Position numbers and translations under genes: made by a program. A stretch of 64,000 nt of DNA from Tribonema minus (taxonomy: Eukaryota > Sar > Xanthophyceae > Tribonematales > Tribonemataceae): positions 1-64,000 of the forward strand of contig JAFCMP010000205.1 of assembly GCA_017506865.1 (NCBI GenBank), read 5' to 3'. Of the stretch, positions 59,294-64,000 are shown piece by piece (positions within the stretch are counted from its first letter, which is position 1; every line of letters begins with the position of its first letter). The notes beneath the pieces are model-generated. The model saw nothing but the letters and a program-made list of their open reading frames with translations, did no database searches and was not told the origin of the DNA.

Positions 59294-62200
59294 ATGGCTC
59301 TCCACTGGCTTACCAGCCCTGCCTCACGTGGGGAGGGGTCACCTCTGAAACGCAAACGGGAACAGCGCAACCACGGGCTGAATACTGGCTTGTGGTGGTG
59401 GCAGGTCAAAGCTGCACGCCAATCTGACACACGCCGCAGACGCCGCCATGGTGTTGGCCGTTGGGTACGCCTAGTGATACCGCCGCCGCCACCGATCCCG
59501 GGCCCGCCGCCAATCCCGGGCCCGCCGCCGATCCCGGGCCCGCCGCCGATCCCGGGCCCGCCGCCGATACCGGGCCCCCCGCCGATACCGGGCCCGCCGC
59601 CGATACCGGGCCCACCGCCGATACCGGGCCCGCCGCCGATACCGGACCCGCCACCGATACCCGGCCCGCCACCACCTCAGCTGATGGCCCAGAGCTCTAG
59701 ACCGCGGCCGATGCCAGAGGTGCCAGTGTGCAGTCAGGTTGCAGAGCTGTGCAGAAGCATGCGCAGACTACACTTGTCGTCAGCCGACTCGGACGAGCCT
59801 CAGGGCAGTGGCAGCCACGCGCACGTCAAGAAGCGCCGCCGCCATCTGTCTAGCCCAGGTGCCGCTAATCACTGTGACAGGGGATGCTCACAGACGAAGC
59901 GCCCGCGGCATCAGCCTGCCAGTGACTCGGAGTCTCAAGCGGCGAGTTTACGGGAGGCACTGCCGCCAGCAGCGATGATTGTACTGAGCTTGGTGGTACT
60001 ACCGCCACCAGCGGCAAATAAACGCCGTCGGGCGACACTGCCGCCGGATTCACCAGTAGCGACAACGCCAATGCCAAAACGACGTTCGCGGCGGAAAACG
60101 CCTTTAGTGACGGCTGCCACTGCCGCACCAGCGGCGGGGCCCGCACCGGCCAACCCGGTGGTTGCACAGCCACGGACGACTGTCACAGCCGCCGCTGCAT
60201 GCGGTCGCAAGGTTACCTCCGACTTAACGGCGGCGGCAACGCCACGTGCGGCAGACATGGTGCCAAAACCGCCGGCAGGCGCTGCCGCATCAGATGGCCA
60301 ACGCGGGGCAGCTGCATCCCGGCGGGGTCGGCGTCGCGGCGCCAGCGCCGGGCCGCCCCTGGGACGCCTCGGAAGCATTGGCAGCATCAACCGCCCAGAG
60401 TCGCCGTCTGGCAAACTGAGTGCGCTGGCAAAGGCGGTCACCACGACCGTGCCCGTACCGATGGAAGTTGGCGAACCTACCAGTGGGCCAGCGGGTCACC
60501 AGAGACGGATCACGTCGCGGCCTTCGCAGCCAGCTAGCAGCGGCGCCTCTCCCCAGTGGCATCCCGGTCCTCAGCCGATGGAGGTCACCGCAGCGGAAAC
60601 CCCATGTACTGCAGACATGGTGACAACAGCACCAGCGGCCGCAGCGGCTGCTGCACCGGGCGGCGAACGTGGGGCGGCTGCACCCCGGCGGGGTCGGCGC
60701 CGCGCCAGCGCCCAAAGCACTGGCAGCGTCACCCGTCCAGAGCCACAGTCTGGCGGTGCGCTGGCAAAGCCGGTCACCGTGACCATGCCTGTACCGATGG
60801 AAGTTGGCGAACCTGGGCCGGCGGGTCACCAGAGACGAATCACGTCCCGGTCTTTGCAGCCAGCTGGCAGCGGCGCCTCTCTGTCAGGCGGCAGCGTCAC
60901 CTCTGACGGTAACAGTCGCAACGGGCACCCAATATCCGGCATCACCGCTATGACAGTTTTGGCGCCCGCCAAGACACCCGCTGCCAACCGGAAGGTCAAT
61001 ATCCCGGGGCTGGACTGCCGCATGTGCGACAAGTTCATAGTGCGAGCAAATCCTCGGGCCCCGGGAAAGAATTGCCCAGCGGCACACGCATGTGCACACC
61101 AGCGCACGCGCCACACAGGGAAAGGGAAGCAATTTGCAGAACTGCATGTTCAGCTTTTCCTAGACCACCGACCAATATACGGCGGCCTAGAGCAGGTCTG
61201 CGACGGGTGCGGCAACCTCTTCATCAGACGCACAGCAGCAAGCGCCACGACACCATCTGGTGATCTAGGGGCCCTGGACCAGTGCGACGTGTGGCGCTGC
61301 GCCGACTGCCTCGCAGGCCCGGTCGCCGCGACAGCATGCACACTGTCAGGCTGTGACCGTGCATCAGGCCATGATCACATTGCTGACATACACACCCGAC
61401 CAACGACATGCGCGGCGGCAGCGGGTGGTGCAGCTGTTGGTGGGGGGAATAGCCTGAAGCCAACAGCCGCGCTGCTCGCCGCCGCTAGCAAATGTGGTCC
61501 CATACGCAAATTCCTCGGATGCGAGCACCTGGGGGTAGACCCCAGGCAAGCCCATGCATCTACGTTGGACGGTGTGGCAGATGCGCCGCTGCCGAGACTG
61601 ACCCGGAGCAGCACAATGGGTGTGCTGCCTGGCGAAAGTCGTGCTAGCGATAGCGGCGCAACGATGTCAAGCAACGATCGTGTGCCCAGCACACCTGGCA
61701 GTGCCGCAGCTGCTGTCGCAGCGGGCGCTCAGTCTAGCGAATGCCCCAGGGACCCGACGGGATCACACTGGCAAGGCCTGCTGGGGGCGGCTGGCGCACT
61801 CGCGCGCAGGGTACGTGCACTGGCCCTTGCCCCCAATCGGGCACGCGTCACGGTGCTTTGCGCTTGGCCGACGGGTACCAAGCTTGGACCCTGCCGCACG
61901 TCACGCCGACTGCATATGCGGCCGGCGCCCAGCGACGCGCCAGCAACACAGACCCTGCTGGGCCGGACTTCCTGCGCACCGCTGGTGAGTCAGATGCATG
62001 ACCTGACGGTCACGTTCAGCTTGCTCTCCCTCCGAGAAGAAGGTAATGACCTGGCAACGGTGTTTGACCAACTCTCCCTTAGGGAACCGGTCGTTGCCAG
62101 GTCGCCTCGCCAGCCAGCCGGGAAACGTGGTGAGTCAGACGTAACGCAGGCTGGTGATAACAGCACCCACGCAACAATGACCGAGACAGCACCTGTCACG

Positions 62201-64000
62201 GCTATGGTTGCCAGTGGAAAGCGCAGTCGACGCAGAGGTAAACACAGACGGCGGACGCAGGAGCGACAGGCCCAGTGCGACAATTCTCGTGCACCCCTGG
62301 CACCAGCCACCACACCGCCGAGGGGCGGTGCCTCTGCCCCCTCAGCACCAATATCCGGGCCGGCGAAGGTCACCACCGTGACGGTGGCGACCCGGATACC
62401 CTCAACCGTGTGCCATACAGTCACCGTGGAGGAGCAGCAAGACGCGCTGGCAAAAGCCACCAACTATGGTTTTTCCACTTGGCACACGGGCCTGCAGGCA
62501 CTCCACAAACAGGCGCTTGGGGAAAACACAGCGACGCTAGCACGTGGTGGGGAGCTTCGCCCCGTGAGCAACGTGGGCAACGGCAACTGCCTGATTCATA
62601 CAGCTCTACACGGCATAGACAGCGTCGCAGTTGAGCACGGACTGCCGGCCCCAGCACTGGTGATTGCCATGCGAGAGGCACTGCTGGACGGGATGGTGGC
62701 ATACGTCACGCAGGGGGCGGGCAAACAAGGGGCCAGCATGTCATCGATGCGTCAACTGACCGCGCATGCAGCAGCCCAACCTGCGTGTACACGTGAACAA
62801 TTCGACACGTACGGGACACGCGCTCGCTGCCTCGCAATCGAGTACGGCACAAATGAAACGGACAGCGCGGACAGCGGGCACACGCTCCTGCTGCAACGCC
62901 TACAGGAAGAGGGCGTGTGGGGACGGCCCCTCGGTTTGTCTGTGTGGGCCATTGTTGCAGCGGTCTACGCGGTCTCGGTGACGGTGTGGCAGGCCGAGCC
63001 TCAGGCCACTGGCAGCACGCAAAAATCAACAGGGCTGGTGCTGGCACAACTGATGGGGCTGCCAGCGGTATTCGCACCGGCAACTCCAGCTCAGCCTGAC
63101 TGCCATCTGGATGTGCTGTGGACGCCGCCTGGGCTATATACAAATGTGGGACACTTTGAACTGCTTGTCGCCCCTGCGGCAGCTCCGCCCTTGCCAACCA
63201 CTATGACAGCGTCGGCGACCACTCAAGCTAACAGCACCCACATCACGGCTCCGAGTCGGACACAGCCCCGTACTGCGCTGCAGTTGCCACAGCAGCCTGA
63301 GCCACTGAGGTGTCCTTTATGCACACTGGCATTTTGGCAGCTTGGTCAGAAAGAGGACAGCAAACAGCGAGGCAAACTGTCAGCTGCGAGCCGCATGGCA
63401 CCGGTAGTGGCCCACTTCAACGGTGGTAGCTGCACGAGGTCGATGCTGAACCCTGAGGCGAGCACATCACACTGTCAGCAAAATCTGGCGGCAGCATACG
63501 CCAAGGGCATCCGGCAGCAGGTTGATCACGACCCATCCGGTGACCGTGCCCCTTCAGGCAGCAGTACCTGCAACACTGGGGCACACCATGCCAAGCGTGT
63601 GCAGGAGATGAGCACCATGTATGGTTGCACGGCAGAAGACTTCCTACGGGCGGTAAGGAAGCTGAGTGCATGCACAGGTGCCTGCGGTCTGGTCCATATG
63701 TCAGCCAGCGCGGGGCAGAGGCAATGCGCGCTGACCTCGCCATGCCACACGTGTCGACGGAATGGAAGCGCCCCCACGCGCGCACGCCCGGCAGTACCCC
63801 CGGGCCAGTCCGAGGGCGGGGGTGCGGGTAGCGACGGCGCGGCCGCGGCGGCGGGGGCTGCCGCAGCGACACCTCCAAAGCCACCGGCGGTGCCGGCTAG
63901 TGGCGCTGCCAACTCAAAGTCCAGCAAGAAACGCCCGGCGGCCACGGCAACCGGCGCGCAACGCCGGCGCCGAACGGCAGCTGCTGCAGCACCGCCTGGC
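59294..64000 (+). CDS. giant ORF with OTU-like protease and zinc clusters (runs off window), probable retroelement polyprotein
   Basis: One uninterrupted frame from ATG 59294 to the window edge, at least 1569 codons; the frame is open from 59171. Order: basic N-terminus; ten IPGPPP repeats (residues ~67-126); basic/Pro/Ala-rich linker with an internal duplication (~320-530); CRMCDKF...C...H cluster (~576); ZZ-like cluster CDGCGNLF...CDVWRCADC...C (~636-690); an OTU-like domain with VSNVGNGNCLIHTAL (Cys 1099) and a matching NVGHFELLV (His 1287); a further zinc pattern CPLCTLAFW...HF...C (~1340-1375); and an Ala-rich basic tail. OTU or Ulp1 protease domains occur beside RT in some algal non-LTR elements. 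That parallel and the 13.0-16.1 kb element suggest an N-terminal polyprotein half, with RT expected beyond the edge. A host deubiquitinase is the alternative. Confidence 0.75.
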   Translation, partial: MALHWLTSPASRGEGSPLKRKREQRNHGLNTGLWWWQVKAARQSDTRRRRRHGVGRWVRLVIPPPPPIPGPPPIPGPPPIPGPPPIPGPPPIPGPPPIPGPPPIPGPPPIPGPPPIPDPPPIPGPPPPQLMAQSSRPRPMPEVPVCSQVAELCRSMRRLHLSSADSDEPQGSGSHAHVKKRRRHLSSPGAANHCDRGCSQTKRPRHQPASDSESQAASLREALPPAAMIVLSLVVLPPPAANKRRRATLPPDSPVATTPMPKRRSRRKTPLVTAATAAPAAGPAPANPVVAQPRTTVTAAAACGRKVTSDLTAAATPRAADMVPKPPAGAAASDGQRGAAASRRGRRRGASAGPPLGRLGSIGSINRPESPSGKLSALAKAVTTTVPVPMEVGEPTSGPAGHQRRITSRPSQPASSGASPQWHPGPQPMEVTAAETPCTADMVTTAPAAAAAAAPGGERGAAAPRRGRRRASAQSTGSVTRPEPQSGGALAKPVTVTMPVPMEVGEPGPAGHQRRITSRSLQPAGSGASLSGGSVTSDGNSRNGHPISGITAMTVLAPAKTPAANRKVNIPGLDCRMCDKFIVRANPRAPGKNCPAAHACAHQRTRHTGKGKQFAELHVQLFLDHRPIYGGLEQVCDGCGNLFIRRTAASATTPSGDLGALDQCDVWRCADCLAGPVAATACTLSGCDRASGHDHIADIHTRPTTCAAAAGGAAVGGGNSLKPTAALLAAASKCGPIRKFLGCEHLGVDPRQAHASTLDGVADAPLPRLTRSSTMGVLPGESRASDSGATMSSNDRVPSTPGSAAAAVAAGAQSSECPRDPTGSHWQGLLGAAGALARRVRALALAPNRARVTVLCAWPTGTKLGPCRTSRRLHMRPAPSDAPATQTLLGRTSCAPLVSQMHDLTVTFSLLSLREEGNDLATVFDQLSLREPVVARSPRQPAGKRGESDVTQAGDNSTHATMTETAPVTAMVASGKRSRRRGKHRRRTQERQAQCDNSRAPLAPATTPPRGGASAPSAPISGPAKVTTVTVATRIPSTVCHTVTVEEQQDALAKATNYGFSTWHTGLQALHKQALGENTATLARGGELRPVSNVGNGNCLIHTALHGIDSVAVEHGLPAPALVIAMREALLDGMVAYVTQGAGKQGASMSSMRQLTAHAAAQPACTREQFDTYGTRARCLAIEYGTNETDSADSGHTLLLQRLQEEGVWGRPLGLSVWAIVAAVYAVSVTVWQAEPQATGSTQKSTGLVLAQLMGLPAVFAPATPAQPDCHLDVLWTPPGLYTNVGHFELLVAPAAAPPLPTTMTASATTQANSTHITAPSRTQPRTALQLPQQPEPLRCPLCTLAFWQLGQKEDSKQRGKLSAASRMAPVVAHFNGGSCTRSMLNPEASTSHCQQNLAAAYAKGIRQQVDHDPSGDRAPSGSSTCNTGAHHAKRVQEMSTMYGCTAEDFLRAVRKLSACTGACGLVHMSASAGQRQCALTSPCHTCRRNGSAPTRARPAVPPGQSEGGGAGSDGAAAAAGAAAATPPKPPAVPASGAANSKSSKKRPAATATGAQRRRRTAAAAAPPG
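59494..59673 (+). repeat. ten 18-bp units encoding IPGPPP
   Basis: Units of AT(C/A)CCGGGCCCGCCGCC(G/A) in perfect 18-base register, encoding Ile-Pro-Gly-Pro-Pro-Pro. The first four carry ATC and the later ones ATA, so expansion happened in two blocks. Confidence 0.9.
60251..60890 (+). repeat. internal tandem duplication within the OTU ORF
   Basis: Two in-frame units, about 60251-60560 and 60611-60890, share GCAGACATGGTG, the GRRR basic block, ALAK(A/P)VT, PVPMEVGEP, GPAGHQRRITSR and QPA(S/G)SGAS, at an offset of about 337-360 bases. Confidence 0.85.

Overview
The window looks like nuclear DNA of a green alga (Chlorophyta; a trebouxiophyte-like lineage is my guess, not proven). The reasons are many short exons with GT/GC-AG introns, a thylakoid-lumen protein with a twin-arginine targeting peptide, alanine/glutamine-rich proteins encoded by GCN/CAG runs, long G/C homopolymers, and algal-style transposons. 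No bacterial operon, CRISPR array or rRNA was seen.

Layout. (1) 0.5-16.2 kb is transposon-dominated. A multi-exon Mutator-like (MULE) transposase with FAR1-type DNA-binding domain, DDE residues and a SWIM zinc finger (4.4-10.2 kb, minus) lies between two inverted copies of a ~190-bp segment (1.6-1.8 and 10.5-10.7 kb). Each copy opens an outward-reading alanine-rich gene and carries the same 27-bp palindrome. Around it are a choline/ethanolamine-kinase gene fragment (2.8-3.1 kb), a relic of a non-LTR reverse transcriptase (10.8-11.2 kb) and an almost whole RT + restriction-like-endonuclease ORF (13.0-16.1 kb). (2) 16-32 kb is gene-poor: dispersed repeats, a small inverted-repeat element, a field of GAGCACTGAC-like motifs, G/C tracts, and isolated exon-like pieces of several unrelated genes. 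(3) 32.6-56.1 kb is the host-gene block: an unidentified multi-exon gene (36.9-39.9 kb, minus) head-to-head with a RAB28 GTPase ending in a CaaX box (40.1-41.7 kb, plus); another unidentified minus gene (42.7-44.9 kb); a thylakoid-lumen protein (45.1-46.5 kb, minus) head-to-head with a large helical, possibly HEAT-like protein (46.7-51.7 kb, plus); and a SEC66/SEC71-type ER translocon subunit (52.4-56.1 kb, plus). (4) 56-59.2 kb is intergenic, with a tRNA-like sequence ending in T23. (5) From about 59.3 kb to the right edge one uninterrupted frame of at least 1569 codons encodes a proline-rich repeat, an internal duplication, zinc-binding clusters and an OTU-like cysteine protease. It runs out of the window and is most likely the amino-terminal half of a retroelement polyprotein.

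How the genes relate. The host genes serve ER protein import (SEC66), membrane/ciliary traffic (RAB28) and the photosynthetic lumen. They form no pathway, but two divergent pairs share 120-150-bp intervals that probably act as bidirectional promoters. Exon limits were read by eye from splice consensus and codon phase. Where phase did not close this is stated.
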